64,000 nucleotides of DNA from Aureobasidium sp. EXF-3400 (Eukaryota > Ascomycota > Dothideomycetes > Dothideales > Saccotheciaceae). This document shows positions 45,173 to 56,853 of the stretch, piece after piece. The first letter of the stretch is position 1, and every line of letters begins with the position of its first letter. The notes beneath the pieces are model-generated. The model had not been told where the DNA came from, did no database searches, and saw nothing but the letters and a program-made list of their open reading frames with translations. The stretch is taken from contig SWBL01000068.1 in the NCBI GenBank assembly GCA_024195585.1, forward strand, positions 108,682 to 172,681, read 5' to 3'. The position numbers and the translations under genes were made by a program.

Positions 45173-45815
45173 ATGGCCATCATCAAGTCTCTTCTCACCC
45201 TCACTCTGCTCCTGGGTTCATCCATGGGTGCTTATGCTGCTGGCAACAAGACTGCCACCAACGGCGTTGGAAGCACTCCCGCACAGGTCAGCACTACCGT
45301 CTCAATATCTCGTGGAATTTGTACTGACGATTTTGACCAGAGACATGTTATCTCAGTCGCTGAAGCCGAGACCATCATTGCCGCTGCTGTGAGAGAGGCC
45401 AACACTGTCATTCCTGAGAACATTGCCATCGTCGACCCCGCTGGCCTGTTGGTTGCTTTCCACCGCATGGACAATGCTTTCCCTGGCAGCATTGACATCA
45501 GTATCAAAAAGGCTCGCACCACCGTTCTGTTCAACGGCGCTTACTCGACAGCTGACCTGACCGCTGCCGCTAAGGGTCCTCTCTACGGTTTGTGTTCCTT
45601 GTTTTGAGGGTCCGCTTTTCATATGGCTAATGTTATGTTCAGGTGTCGAGGAGACCAACGGTGGTCTTGTTGTCTTTGGTGGCGGTCTGCCTCTTTACAA
45701 GGATGATTACCTCATTGGTGGTATCGGTGTCAGCGGTGGCTCCGTTGACCAGGACGTGCAGGTTGTCAAGGCTGCCGTCGACTGGTTCAGCAATGCGACT
45801 CTGACCGCCTACTAA
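45173..45815 (+). CDS. Secreted GlcG/HbpS-fold protein
   Basis: Exons 45173-45587 and 45643-45815; the intron (55 nt) has a GTTTGT donor and a GGCTAATG branch; 195 residues. A signal peptide (IIKSLLTLTLLLGSSMGAYA) starts the protein. The rest is one GlcG/HbpS-type domain: ISVAEAETIIAAAVREAN, then IAIVDPAGLLVAFHRMDNAF, SIDISIKKARTTVLFNGAYS, and after the splice GLVVFGGGLPLYKDDYLIGG, IGVSGGSVDQDVQVVKAAVD. In bacteria this fold occurs in the haem-binding HbpS and in uncharacterised GlcG proteins; a specific role in the fungus is not established. It stands alone between two gene-free gaps. Confidence 0.88.
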
Positions 45816-47378
45816 ACTGGCCCTCGCGCTACGAAAAGTTTTCCTTTCTTCTGTCTATTTTGGGACTGGGTTTTGTAATGATCCTCAGCACCCTAGATGC
45901 ACCATGATACCCTTATTGTACATACTTATCTTTGGAAACTCAGAATTTTTATTCTTCGATCATCGCATCACTATTCGCTGAGGTTAGGGGAATTTGCAGA
46001 CATGGCCAAGATCTGAAGTCTATCCTCCGTGTTGGTACCTGCATCTTGCTGCATGTGCTGGAGATCCCCCAGATCTTATCTTCCCATGTGCACTTGGGAT
46101 CCACCCTCTCGGAGATCGGTGTGCACGACAAATAGACCGGGACTTCGCATACATATAAGCAACTATTGACTGGTATTGTGTATAGTGGTAGAGTCCGAGA
46201 TCAACTGACCGCTCTTTCTCGGCATAGCTGCCGCCTTATTTTATAGGGTCCCTATGATCAGGCAATGTCCTGTTCACTGTAAGGTTCACCGACTTCCTTT
46301 GGAGCAGACGGGCACCAGCCAGACGGACTGGACGCTGCGTTTCGAAGCCTGTGGAAGTTCGGCTAGCGGAGACATGGGATGGTATTGAGAATCAGGTCTC
46401 CCTCACCCTGTGAGAGAGTTCCTCTAATCCAAACATACTGGTTGCTCGCCACGCTCTGTAGGTTCAGCTGGGATATCAATGTCGTGGTACAGACCCTGAC
46501 ACTCTCGGTTACTGCTGTTCGTGCTTGTGAATCATTCTCAACTAGCTCGTGCCTAGTAGACATTCCAATATCGTCATCGAATACACACTTATACTTTTGA
46601 GAGCTCCATTGTATATCACAAAATTTATGTCAGTAGTCTGGAGTGAAGCTGGAGTCAGGCGCGACTAGATCCACGTTTAGAAGGAAAGCGCAACTGCCCG
46701 CTCACCTTCGACTGGCAATTTAGAAATACTTCACTCCCAAGAACCAGTTCAATATCAACAAGAGATGCCCTCTTGAGGTCCGAAGCTTGCTGAAATTGAT
46801 TATCACTCGCTATGCACTCGATGAGCCAGTCAATCCGACCTCTTGGTGCTTGTGGATGAGAACAGTCCGCCATTCATTGACGTGTCGTTCGAGTATATCA
46901 ACAAGACTCTCGGAACAGCGTGCTGAAAAAGATGGCAATGGCTGACCACTGTCACCACTCGTGGTATCTATGTACATGAACGATATTTTCCCCTCAATAA
47001 TCGGACGGTGCCGTCCTCCACATTTGCATAATAAGTGCCAAAAAGAAGACCAAGGCAGAAAATCAAAGACAAAAAGGCACCTAGATATTTATACACAAAC
47101 AAACAAGACAGACAAGAAGCAAAAGAAAGAAACCTAATGATACAGAAAAAAACAACAACAAGGAAAGATAACGAAAATACGCCCCGCCCACACTATGCAA
47201 AACCACTTCTGGCCAGAAACATTCTTCGTTTACAGAGGGAAAAACCAAAAATCCCCGAGGACGCCGTTCCTCTATCCTGTTCGTATCCCTGGAATAGAGC
47301 ATGACAATGGTAGTATGAATACAAAGGCAAGATGCTTGTTGGATGGCTCTTGCTTGGAAACTTTCGAACCCTCCTAGA
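45816..47378. other. Gene-free stretch between GlcG-fold gene and histidine kinase
   Basis: 1.56 kb with only short unrelated frames. The part next to the kinase gene (about 47030-47340) is strongly A-rich on the + strand, as expected for its 3' UTR. Confidence 0.5.
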
Positions 47379-50300
47379 TCACTTCTTCTTGTCATCGCTC
47401 TTTCCCTTTTTGTCGTCAGTCTTGTCCTTTTTGTCATCGCTCTTGTCCTTCCTATCATTGCTCTTCCCCAATTCGTTGGTGGATTTCTGGTTCTTCTGCT
47501 CGTTCTTTTCAATCCCCAGGTTGCTCAGAGTACCTGCATCCAACATCTTGCCCAACTCCTTCAACTTTACCGGTTTGGTCATGAAAGTGTCGATGCCGCT
47601 GCTATAGGCTTCTTGCTGTGCTTGTGCGCTAGCTAAGCCGGTGAGTGCAATGACTGTAGTAGGTTTGATGTTGTTCGCTCTTTCGTGAGCGCGAATTTTG
47701 CGAGTCGAGGTCAAGCCATCCATGATGGGCATTGATAGATCCATGAGCACATAATCGAAAGGTGAGTCTATTGCTGCATCGCCGTCATTTGCTTTCCCGC
47801 ATTGAGACTTGTAGGCTTCGAGAGCTTCGAGTCCGTTGCTTGCTGTCATGAATGCGTGGCCGCTTCTCTTGATGTATGTGACGAGTAATTGCAGGTTCAC
47901 TCTATTGTCGTCCACCAGAAGCACTTTACGGACAGGCCTATCTGAATCCGAATTTGTTCTGGAGAAAGGGCTCATAGATCCACCTATGGGTGCTGGTGAG
48001 GAAGGGGCACCGGTATTATCCAGCGGCGAAGTGTCGAGTTTGGGTATCCTTGACTTGCCTTGCGCAATCTCCAACGTATCTTTTTGTGGATGTTTCAGCG
48101 GCGCGTCTCCATAGTGTCCCTTGTCTTTCGCTTCCTCGGCTGCGGCGTGGTTCTCCGAGTCCAAGACTTTCTGGAACGAGCTGTCTCGCAAGTGTTGACC
48201 ATCTCCCAAGCTATCGTCCAAGACTTTACGGACAGACGGCATGGGTTTATTCGTCTTGGCAATCTTGTTAGCCTCCAAGCAAAGCGTGAGTGATTTTGCT
48301 AGCTTTCGTGGTCCGCATGGCTGAGACAAAACCCCAGTGACATGTGGCTTTGGGTTGTGCATCATGGCGTTCGCGGCGGAGACGCTGTTACAGATGACCA
48401 GTAACGGAATATCGGCCACTTGTTTCTGGGCTTCTTTGTCAGAATTGTTTTCCATCCGCTTATCCAGCTGGTCTTGGACTAGCTCAAGTCCCTTCTCAGT
48501 GGTAAGGAACACGTCGATATTGGACTGGTCTAGCCCTTGTGTGATCTGCATATCCATTCCGAACCAGTTTTGACACATTCGATGGAAGGATGCCATAAAT
48601 CTATGGTCCGCGTTCTCTGGCGATCGTGTTCCGGGCTGCGGTTCCTTTTCGTATGAGTCTGCATCAAATCCAATGAATCCGATTCTCAGTCCTTGGGTCT
48701 TCCTAGCAGCGCTTGTGATCACACTTCGGTCCACTTCTTCTTCTCGCACTGGAGTGTGCATCATCTCCAAGGTTACGGTAGTTTTGGTTCCTTTGCCCTG
48801 CTCACTTTCCACCTCGATCTCACCTCCCATGGATTTGATGATGGCCGATATGATAGCCAAGCCCAATCCTGTGCCTGGTTGCATGGGATCTTCTTGAGCA
48901 AATGGGGTAAAGAGGCTTTTCTCGAGATACTCCTTTGACATTCCTTTGCCAGAATCTGTGACGGACAGCGTGACCTTAGAATACCCTCCACGTTCCTTCG
49001 AAGGTAATGGCTCGCTATCGAGCTTGACTTGGATGAAGCCATTGCTCGTATACTTGAGGCTGTTGTTGAAGAGATTGCTCAAAATTCGACGCCATGCCCC
49101 GGCCTGAGTTCTGAAGATCCAGTGTGAGTCTTGAGCTTTTGAAATGTCGACAACAACCGAGACGTTCCGACCACCATCCTCGCTTTTCGCACCAGTCTCG
49201 ACTTGTTTATTTGCTATAGGCATCTGCTCAGTCTCACGACCAGCTCTAATAAAGTCGTGGCCAGCAAAGACAGTCTCCAGTACCTCTTCGGTGACCACAC
49301 TCAGATCGACATCGACGTCTAACGCGAAGTTCTGTTTCTGTTCGTTCGGATTTGAAGTGTTTGTACGTGTATGTGTACTCTTCCTAGTGAAGTTGTTTAT
49401 TTTGGCAAAGTCAAGCAAATGATCAATTGTGTCCAGCAGAGTGTGGCCGCAAGTGGCCAGAGTATGCACAAGATTCTCTTGGAACGGATCAAGAGTCGAG
49501 TCTTCAAGACATTCGACACTGCCGAGAATACCTGCATAAGAGTGAATCAGCACATGTCTGGAGAATTTAGATACGCATTATCAACCTACCATGGAGTGGA
49601 CTGCGTAATTCATGCGAGATAGACGAGATGAAGTCTGATTTCGCTTTGTCGGCAATCTTGGCATTGATTCTTGCCACTTCGCTCATAGTACAATCGCTAA
49701 ACGCTGCGAGATAACTAAGTTCGGAATGTGTGGTAAGGATCCTGTGAGGATCCAAAGTCCAGGCTATACAAGCGCTAAAGAATCTCTGATCAGAATCGAA
49801 CATAGGGACAACAGCAAAACTGCGGACCCCAGGGAACAGCTGTTTGATGACTTTGGCCTCGTTTGATCTCAGACGCTTGCGTTTCTTGATTGTGCCTTTT
49901 CTCGAGGATGTAGCATCCAGAGTCTGTAAGTGTGTTGCACCCTTCTCAAGTGGCGAATCTTCGTCCTCATCAAAGTTGAGAACCTTACCATGGGGATAGC
50001 GACGCAAAAGCGTTCGTACAAATTCTTCAGTCATGCCATCAGTGAGTTGTGCTGACTGATCGCCGCGCGCGCTGTTCAAGTCAAGAGTTGATATGCCAAG
50101 AATCTCAGAGGGCTTCGCGCTATTCTCCTTTTCCAGATTCTCGCCAATTTCCGAATTTGATCTTTCTGTACTGGACTCAGTGAAAACATCACTCTCTGAA
50201 GCAGAGGATACTTTTCGTCGCTTTGGTCGCTCATGTGCGGTGCGATCGACAAGACCCCCGAAAGTGGACTTTGTGGTAGCATCGAAAATGGCAACGGCAT

Positions 50301-51430
50301 CAATTTGCAAGGATTCGCGGATGATGTTTGCAGCCCGACCAAACGTCGCCTTGACTGCGGGTGCGAGATGGTCGGTAGGAGATGTCTTCTTCGCCTTAGG
50401 GTCTTCCATTATTTGTGCTGATGCGTTGGAAGAAGCATGTGAGCCTCGCCTTGAAGGCGATTTATCGATATCCAGAGAGACAGCAACGTCGGTAAGGGAA
50501 GGAAAATCGCTTTCACCATTCAGCTGGATATCGGGAGGCTTGTCGTGATGTCTCGAATATTGGCGTTGAGCCCAGCGAGATGGTGCGTCATGTTGCAGAT
50601 CAGGAATCTCTATATCAGCACCGAGGGCTTTCCAATCGCCCAAAGTATCCTTGCCTTCGACAAAGCACCCTAAGCCATGTACCATCCTTTCACCCTTAAT
50701 GCTTTCTGACTGCGAACGGAGCATGTCAAGGTGTATCATGACTGTTGTGGCCATGTCCTTCAAGAAGGCTACTTCTTCGGGCAAGAGGCCATCTCGAGGT
50801 CGTTCGTCTATGACACAGTAGGCGCCTATCTTGTAGCCATTGGGAGAAACAATGGGGACTCCAGCGTAAAACCTCCATCCGTGATCTGCCGTGTATGGTT
50901 TGTCATTGAACCTCTTGTCTTTAGACAAATCAGGAACCACAAAGACTGACCCATCCTTGGCTTCATCGATATCACCGAAGGGAACATTAACTGTGTGTTC
51001 GCAAATGCTCCCTCTCTTAGGTACGATGGTGACACCATAATCTATCTGGTCGCCAGGCGCATGCACGGATTCGGTCTGCATGCTCAGGGATTTTGTGGCT
51101 TCGGCGAGGATATACTGGTTGTTTCTGTCGAAAAAGGAGATGACGGCGCGTCTACAATCGAGTCGGAGAGTTGCCAATTGAGCAAATGCCGTCAGTGCTC
51201 TGTCGGGCGATGTGCGAACGCGCGGTGGACTGGATTGGTCTCTAGGCGCAGTCAAGCCGACCAAACCAAGTCTGACAGGTTGGAAATATCTGCGTGAAGA
51301 GAGTCAGCTGTCTGGTCGGGTTTGATGTCAAGGCCGCGCCGAGAGGTCTGTACTTGTAAAACTCGCGCTCATGTTCGACATCGTAGGGCAACTCCGAGTC
51401 GGCTGCCGGACCCAGTGGACAGGATGTCAT
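47379..51430 (-). CDS. Hybrid histidine kinase (GAF-HisKA-HATPase-REC)
   Basis: Cytosolic hybrid sensor kinase feeding a fungal phosphorelay. Exons 51354-51430, 49590-51289 and 47379-49531 (introns 64 and 58 nt); 1309 residues. The first exon is needed to give EREFYKYFQPVRLGL, a conserved start in one group of fungal hybrid kinases. A GAF domain follows (about 45-220; FYAGVPIVSPNGYKIGAYCV). A disordered insert separates it from the dimerisation helix with the phospho-acceptor H-box ISSISHELRSPLHG (His about 585). ATP-binding domain: N box RRILSNLFNNSLKYTS, G box GTGLGLAIISAIIKSMGG. Receiver: VLLVDDNRVN, MDLSMPIMDG (Asp about 1190), TKPVK. The tail is a Lys/Asp repeat. No membrane segment is visible. 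The exact kinase class needs a phylogeny. Confidence 0.94.
47383..47466 (-). repeat. 21-bp coding repeat in the histidine kinase tail
   Basis: Four near-identical 21-nt units encode the C-terminal heptads (KSNDRKD, KSDDKKD, KTDDKKG, KSDDKKK) after the receiver domain. Confidence 0.85.
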
Positions 51431-51915
51431 GATTGTATCAGCTCACAAAGAGTGTTGGTCAACATCAAAGGCAAGCAAAACAGTCCTTCTCAATCGGTAC
51501 CGACGGTAATATTTGATGACAGAGCAACGATGTCGACCGGAGACCGATTATGGCAGCGAAAAGCAAACCATCTGCCGTCCCAATGACATCAGAAAAGCCG
51601 TCCGCAGCTGGACCCTGGATCTGAATACGAAACTAAGTTAAATGAGGAGACGGCTCCGGTAGGACACGAGTGTCTGTGACCCCCTTTAGACTTTGATTAA
51701 GGTACAAATAGTACCTCAACCGCAATGCCTGGAGCAAGTGATACTAGAGAAAAGTACAACAATGACAGAATGCTCTTGGTTGTCGTGAAACTAGAACGCT
51801 TGAAACTCGATATGGGGTATCTAAAAACAAAATGGCCAAACAACAAAAAATAAGCCAAAAGAGAGCTCTGCAGCTTTGAACAACACCATCTAATAGTCCG
51901 TACATTCGTCTATGT
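51431..51915. promoter_or_regulatory. Intergenic region, histidine kinase promoter / LTE1 3' end
   Basis: 485 bp between the kinase start and the LTE1 stop, both on the minus strand. No supported gene or repeat. Confidence 0.5.
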
Positions 51916-54900
51916 TCATCTTTCCAACCCCCTACTAAGCTCTGTGATCTCGTGGTCGGCAAGCGCTGCTAGCCATAAGCACTTGGCCAAGATCTCACCA
52001 TCTGCTTTGATGGCATATCTGGAGCTGGCATCCAACAGACGCAACACTCCTTTAACAATCGATGCAGTGGTGCGGTGACGCTCAAAGTTTACGAGCTTCT
52101 CGTGTGATCCATCCGATGATGCTCTGCCTGTAGGCGTGATGAATGCTGGCTTCTGAGCATTGAGAGCAAGGTCGCGAGTATAAACGCCCAGGAAAGGAAT
52201 CACTCCTTTGCCGGCTGAGATATCGTCGTCGGTCAGCTCGGCCGCTGCGCTTTCCATCTCGGCGCGTAGCACAGCAAAATTACGCATCGGGCTGACCAAT
52301 GTTTCAAGATTTCGGAGTGCATCTTTTTCGGCTTGTGCTACTTTTGACCATGTGGTGCTAAGGCGAGAGAGATCCGACGAAAGTAGAGCGATGGTAATTT
52401 GTGCTGTTGTTGCAAAATTGCGAAGGCTGCGATGCGAATGGGTTGCAATGTGCACGAACTTCGTAATGCACTGAGCACGTTCGTCTGATGTTCCACAGAG
52501 CAAGACGGAAGATATGCACCATTTGATGACAAGATTGAACCGTGTGATGATCAAGTCAATACTGCTGACTTCCGTAACATTGGTGGGAAATGCGTGAATG
52601 TAGCGCGCCCAATCTCGCACGGACGGAACTTCTTGCGACCAACTGAGGTTGATCAAATCCTTCCAATCGACAGAGTCTAATGCATCCTTTTCGATGATGG
52701 TAAACTGCATAGCAAGAGCTTCAGAAGTATGCGCCAAGATGAAGGGCGTGTGTTGCGTCGGAAGGTTGCGTGTCCGTGGAAGCGCAGAGTGTTCTGCCTT
52801 TTTCGCAAATTGATCCGACAGTAGCAGTTCTGATAAGCGGAACGATTTCTTGGAGCCTGCAACTGGCGGGCCAGGAAGGAGTAGTTGTGTATTGGACTGG
52901 TCGAAACCGTGATCTGAGATATTATCTGCTGTTGTAGGCGGAGTGAGAGGATGCTGTCCTGGAGAAGGTCGGAAGTGGTCCTTTGAGCCTACGATTGCAT
53001 CCCCTTCTTCTGCATCGAACAGGAAGCTCTGTGCAGCATCGGCCGACGGTTCGGATTCATGTTGTCTCGCAAGCATCGAGGTGCGGTCAACAAGCGACTC
53101 GCCATCGTCAAGCAGGAATGTTGAGGCAGGCGTGTTTGGAGAGTCTGCACGTTCCAACTGTACTTCGACAGGAGTAACAGGTCGCCCAGGTTCTTGAGGC
53201 AAACTGAGATTTGCGAAGTCCTTTGTTGCGATTGATGATTTGTTGACCTCATCTTCTGTCAATCTTGTCAACTCGCTTGGCTGACTGGCCGCTGCAGCAT
53301 CGAACGCCCCGTGCCTTTTATGCACAGCTCTAGCAACTTCTGTTCCGGCTCCTGTCGCTAGCTGTGGCCAAGCAAACGTGCCTATCTCTGCTGAATCAAC
53401 ACACTCTTGACGACTGACTTGCTGTCGCGCAAGACTTGGGAAGTCGCCGTTATCATCACCCAAATCGAAAGACTTGACTGCCTCATCAGACAAGCGACTT
53501 GGGACATACCTCCCTTCCAGCTTCAGCAATGCAGACTCAACACCGCCATCATCTTCGATCAAGGGCATCTCTCGGAGTCTAGCTACTTCTGCTTCCATTG
53601 ATGGGCGTAGTTGACGCAAAGACGAATGAGTAGACAGCAGTCGCAAAGAGCTTCTTCTCGCCGCATCAAGGATATCGCCATCGCTTGCCTGAGGTCTGAG
53701 AGGAAGTCTCGTAAGCCGTGATTCAATTTGTGCATCATCGCTGTCCCCAGATGTGATTGTCAAGACCGGCGACCCATAAATTGAGACTGGTGACGTGACG
53801 GAACCTGTTGATTGGCGTCTACGAGAGATTCCAAGGTCATGCACCGTATCAACGCCACGGAGGTTGCCTCCAGGCTTGCGACGAAGCTGTCTAGCAGGCC
53901 CGGGCAAATCTTGAGGGTGTACTAGCGACGATTTGCGGAAGCTTAAAGCTGGGCTCCCTCCGGCGGAGATACTTGGCGAGTACAAATGACCAGTACCAAA
54001 GGACGTGGTAATCTCGGTATCGGGGCTGGGCTTGCAATCTCCTGCTGCAGCTACGGGTTTCGTAGGGGAGTTTGATGCAGTCGGGAGTGGAGGAAGCGGC
54101 ACTGTCGGTGGAGGCGAATGAGGTGATGACATGATGGACAACGTCGTAGGAGCAGTGGATAAGGTAGCAGACTTGGCCGGATCTGTCCAAGATGGTTGAT
54201 CAAAATTTACCATGTCGTATGGCAACAAGAAAGCGGTGTTGTTCATAGCCACATCAAGAATTGCAGCTTGGTTGTGTTCTCGCGTCGTCTGCCTTGACAA
54301 GTTGTGATCTGTCGCTGGATGTGCGAAACCAGCAGTTGATCGTGCAAGATCTGGTGTCCGCTCAGATTCATCGATCCCTGTGTCGTCGATAATCATGATT
54401 GACCGGCTACTTGTAGTAACATTGCTGAGCAGACGAGACGCCCCAGGACGCACCGGAAGGTTGGTCTCGATTGTCTTTGACCTATTCCGTGTGATTGGTA
54501 AAGCGCTGGGCCGCAATTCAGTCAACTCGTGCATCATTTCATTACCTTGCTGTTCCCAAGAGCGCATGACCATTGCAGCTAAAGCATCCGTATGAACAAT
54601 TTGTGCCTTTCTGGCTTGCATTTGTCTAATCATGTCTCTTGGCTGGGGCTCTGTGCTATCCATCTTGCGCAAATCACCAGAACTAGCAGTCTTGGGACGA
54701 TGGTTGAATGCAGGTTTACCACCATTGCGCGTGCTCAGTGCCCGCCGTACGCTGCCGAAGATATTCAAGCGAGGATGCTGAGATGGAGTGTCGGACGTTC
54801 GCGAGAGTGTTTCAGACAGGCTAGGTCTGTTATCCTCGGGTCTCGCCATGAAAGTAGGACTCGGCGGACCAGGGCCGACGACATTTGCCGATCTGGGATG

Positions 54901-56853
54901 GATAAGAAGACCTCTGATGATCCTGCCAGGTCGGGTGTCAATCTCCGTCTTTGGCTGCAAGGAAATTGGACGGTCAACACGAGGATCACGTAGTGCGTCA
55001 GAGAAACTGTCACTTCGCTTGTGACGATGGAATCCTTTCGGCCTCATTGGCGAGTGATGGCCTAGTTTATCAGACTGGTTCTTCAAGTCATGCTTGGAAC
55101 GCTTCAGCCTAGGAAATGAACAAGATGTGACCTGGATACTAGCCTCACTAAGGCGTGATCCTGTGTGTGGTCGTCTCAAGGCCACTGTGGAGATATTGTT
55201 GCCCATATAGGACGAATTCCGCATGTGTGATTCGTTGGTCAACGTGCGTACGCCAGGTGTCCCAGGAATCTGAGAATCACTGTCACCGTCAACTCCGAGC
55301 GGCATGTACGAGTTATGTGCAACGACCGGCCCCCAAACAAGTACACACGTCCGATTCCAACACTTTTGTAGCTCATTCAGTACTTGGAGATCACCCCCAG
55401 CACCGCCTTGAGGCCTCCGCGTGACATGCAGCGCAAGTTTGTTGACAAGATTGCAAAACAAGTTCCGAAGCTCATGGTCAGGCTCAAAGTCTTGAGTGAA
55501 GTAGTTCAGAATCCAGTGGCGCAAGGCAACGAAAGTCCTGACACGCACGACTCGTCCGCATTCATCAGTTTGTGATACAGCCCACTGTAACCTGGCTACC
55601 AGATACTTGGCCAGATCAGATGGGGATAAAAATGCTCTGTATGTCAAGAAGAAATCGGACAAGAGATCGTAGTCCAAGAATTTGACGGAAGTGATTTCGA
55701 TAATCAGCCGAGTGGGTATTGCAGCAACGATCTCGTTAGTACCATCCGCGTACTTGACATATTGGTTGTTATCTGGGTCTGCAGCCACCTTGTCGTAAAT
55801 AGTATAAGGAATCTCATCCCGATCCAATTCCATAGGTGGAGTAGCAAGCGGGGAAGGAAGCAGCTGACCACGGTGAGCATCCACAGCAGGCGACACTGAA
55901 GGGGAAAACCAGGAGACGCTTGGGGATCTTCGCAGATCTATCGAGTTCTGGTGTCCTTGGGAGGCCGGTGGCATTAAGCGATCCAAACGATCAGTTGAGA
56001 GTTGACGCAAGTCTGTCGTACTGGAGAAGGCAGTATGATACGAGTTATGAAGAAAGGCAGTCCCGCGATCACTAAATCTCGGTGAACCAAGACGAAAGTT
56101 GGGAATTGGCACCTCAAGTAGCGGTGCAAACAGAGAATCAGCAGCATCAGACGGTGCAGGTTTTGATCGCTGGTCTTGTTGTGGAGGTAGTTGAGTGTGT
56201 TTAGGGATCGAGTCAAGACTCGGTGAGCGGATACGGGTGGCCCTATATGTTTCATGTCTACTCTTTCGACTGTAGCCGCTGTCGAATGAAGATCTTCGGC
56301 GGGGTGCAATGAAGTCATGGTCTGAATGGTTTATAGACAGTTGAGCAGCGCTCTGGTGTAGTCCGTCGTGCCAATAGAGGCCCGAAGGAGTATGTTCATG
56401 GGTATCCGAAGTATCAGGAGGAGTTGGAGGAGGACGAAAGGCTTTGGGGTAGGGACGGGCAACCGGTCTAGGCAGCATAAGCTTGTGATCCTGGGCTGTG
56501 TCCAGAGCAGCTTGTTCGAACCTCAGGTACATGGTGCCATTCTGGCCGACGTTTGCGACGCTAAAATGGCGGTCTATCGCCTTGGACGGTTGGTGTAGCT
56601 GGGGTAATGATTGTGATTGTTGATGTTCATTCTTCTCGCGGTGATACTTAAGACGGGCCATCTCGGCACTGTCTTTGGTATTGCGGATCGACTTCTTGCG
56701 GACTTTGCGACGGAGTATAGACGGTGGCTCGCGCGGCGGAGATAGTGGCAGACGATGGACAGCCGAGTCGTTGTCGTTGTTGTTATTGTCCGGTACATGC
56801 GAAGGGACGACATTACACAAGGGCTCTACGTGCAGAGAAGGCTCTGTGTCCAT
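51916..56853 (-). CDS. LTE1: Ras-family guanine nucleotide exchange factor Lte1
   Basis: RasGEF-domain protein; in budding yeast Lte1 promotes mitotic exit upstream of Tem1. A single 4938-bp exon encodes 1645 residues. A basic, Pro/Ser-rich N-terminus with ILRRKVRKKSIRNTK leads to the RasGEF N-terminal module (about residues 345-490; IPYTIYDKVAADPDNNQYVK, LIIEITSVKFLDYDLLSDFF, LTYRAFLSPSDLAKYLVARL). A long disordered middle rich in Ser/Thr-Pro sites follows, with IIRGLLIHPRSANVVGPGPP. The catalytic RasGEF domain is at about 1370-1645 (ALAMQFTIIEKDALDSVDWK, FPTNVTEVSSIDLIITRFNL, CITKFVHIATHSHRSLRNFA, GKGVIPFLGVYTRDLALN). Domain order and size fit filamentous-fungal Lte1. SPG1, the Tem1 homologue, lies 18 kb away. 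Confidence 0.93.
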   Translation of the reverse strand: MDTEPSLHVEPLCNVVPSHVPDNNNNDNDSAVHRLPLSPPREPPSILRRKVRKKSIRNTKDSAEMARLKYHREKNEHQQSQSLPQLHQPSKAIDRHFSVANVGQNGTMYLRFEQAALDTAQDHKLMLPRPVARPYPKAFRPPPTPPDTSDTHEHTPSGLYWHDGLHQSAAQLSINHSDHDFIAPRRRSSFDSGYSRKSRHETYRATRIRSPSLDSIPKHTQLPPQQDQRSKPAPSDAADSLFAPLLEVPIPNFRLGSPRFSDRGTAFLHNSYHTAFSSTTDLRQLSTDRLDRLMPPASQGHQNSIDLRRSPSVSWFSPSVSPAVDAHRGQLLPSPLATPPMELDRDEIPYTIYDKVAADPDNNQYVKYADGTNEIVAAIPTRLIIEITSVKFLDYDLLSDFFLTYRAFLSPSDLAKYLVARLQWAVSQTDECGRVVRVRTFVALRHWILNYFTQDFEPDHELRNLFCNLVNKLALHVTRRPQGGAGGDLQVLNELQKCWNRTCVLVWGPVVAHNSYMPLGVDGDSDSQIPGTPGVRTLTNESHMRNSSYMGNNISTVALRRPHTGSRLSEASIQVTSCSFPRLKRSKHDLKNQSDKLGHHSPMRPKGFHRHKRSDSFSDALRDPRVDRPISLQPKTEIDTRPGRIIRGLLIHPRSANVVGPGPPSPTFMARPEDNRPSLSETLSRTSDTPSQHPRLNIFGSVRRALSTRNGGKPAFNHRPKTASSGDLRKMDSTEPQPRDMIRQMQARKAQIVHTDALAAMVMRSWEQQGNEMMHELTELRPSALPITRNRSKTIETNLPVRPGASRLLSNVTTSSRSIMIIDDTGIDESERTPDLARSTAGFAHPATDHNLSRQTTREHNQAAILDVAMNNTAFLLPYDMVNFDQPSWTDPAKSATLSTAPTTLSIMSSPHSPPPTVPLPPLPTASNSPTKPVAAAGDCKPSPDTEITTSFGTGHLYSPSISAGGSPALSFRKSSLVHPQDLPGPARQLRRKPGGNLRGVDTVHDLGISRRRQSTGSVTSPVSIYGSPVLTITSGDSDDAQIESRLTRLPLRPQASDGDILDAARRSSLRLLSTHSSLRQLRPSMEAEVARLREMPLIEDDGGVESALLKLEGRYVPSRLSDEAVKSFDLGDDNGDFPSLARQQVSRQECVDSAEIGTFAWPQLATGAGTEVARAVHKRHGAFDAAAASQPSELTRLTEDEVNKSSIATKDFANLSLPQEPGRPVTPVEVQLERADSPNTPASTFLLDDGESLVDRTSMLARQHESEPSADAAQSFLFDAEEGDAIVGSKDHFRPSPGQHPLTPPTTADNISDHGFDQSNTQLLLPGPPVAGSKKSFRLSELLLSDQFAKKAEHSALPRTRNLPTQHTPFILAHTSEALAMQFTIIEKDALDSVDWKDLINLSWSQEVPSVRDWARYIHAFPTNVTEVSSIDLIITRFNLVIKWCISSVLLCGTSDERAQCITKFVHIATHSHRSLRNFATTAQITIALLSSDLSRLSTTWSKVAQAEKDALRNLETLVSPMRNFAVLRAEMESAAAELTDDDISAGKGVIPFLGVYTRDLALNAQKPAFITPTGRASSDGSHEKLVNFERHRTTASIVKGVLRLLDASSRYAIKADGEILAKCLWLAALADHEITELSRGLER

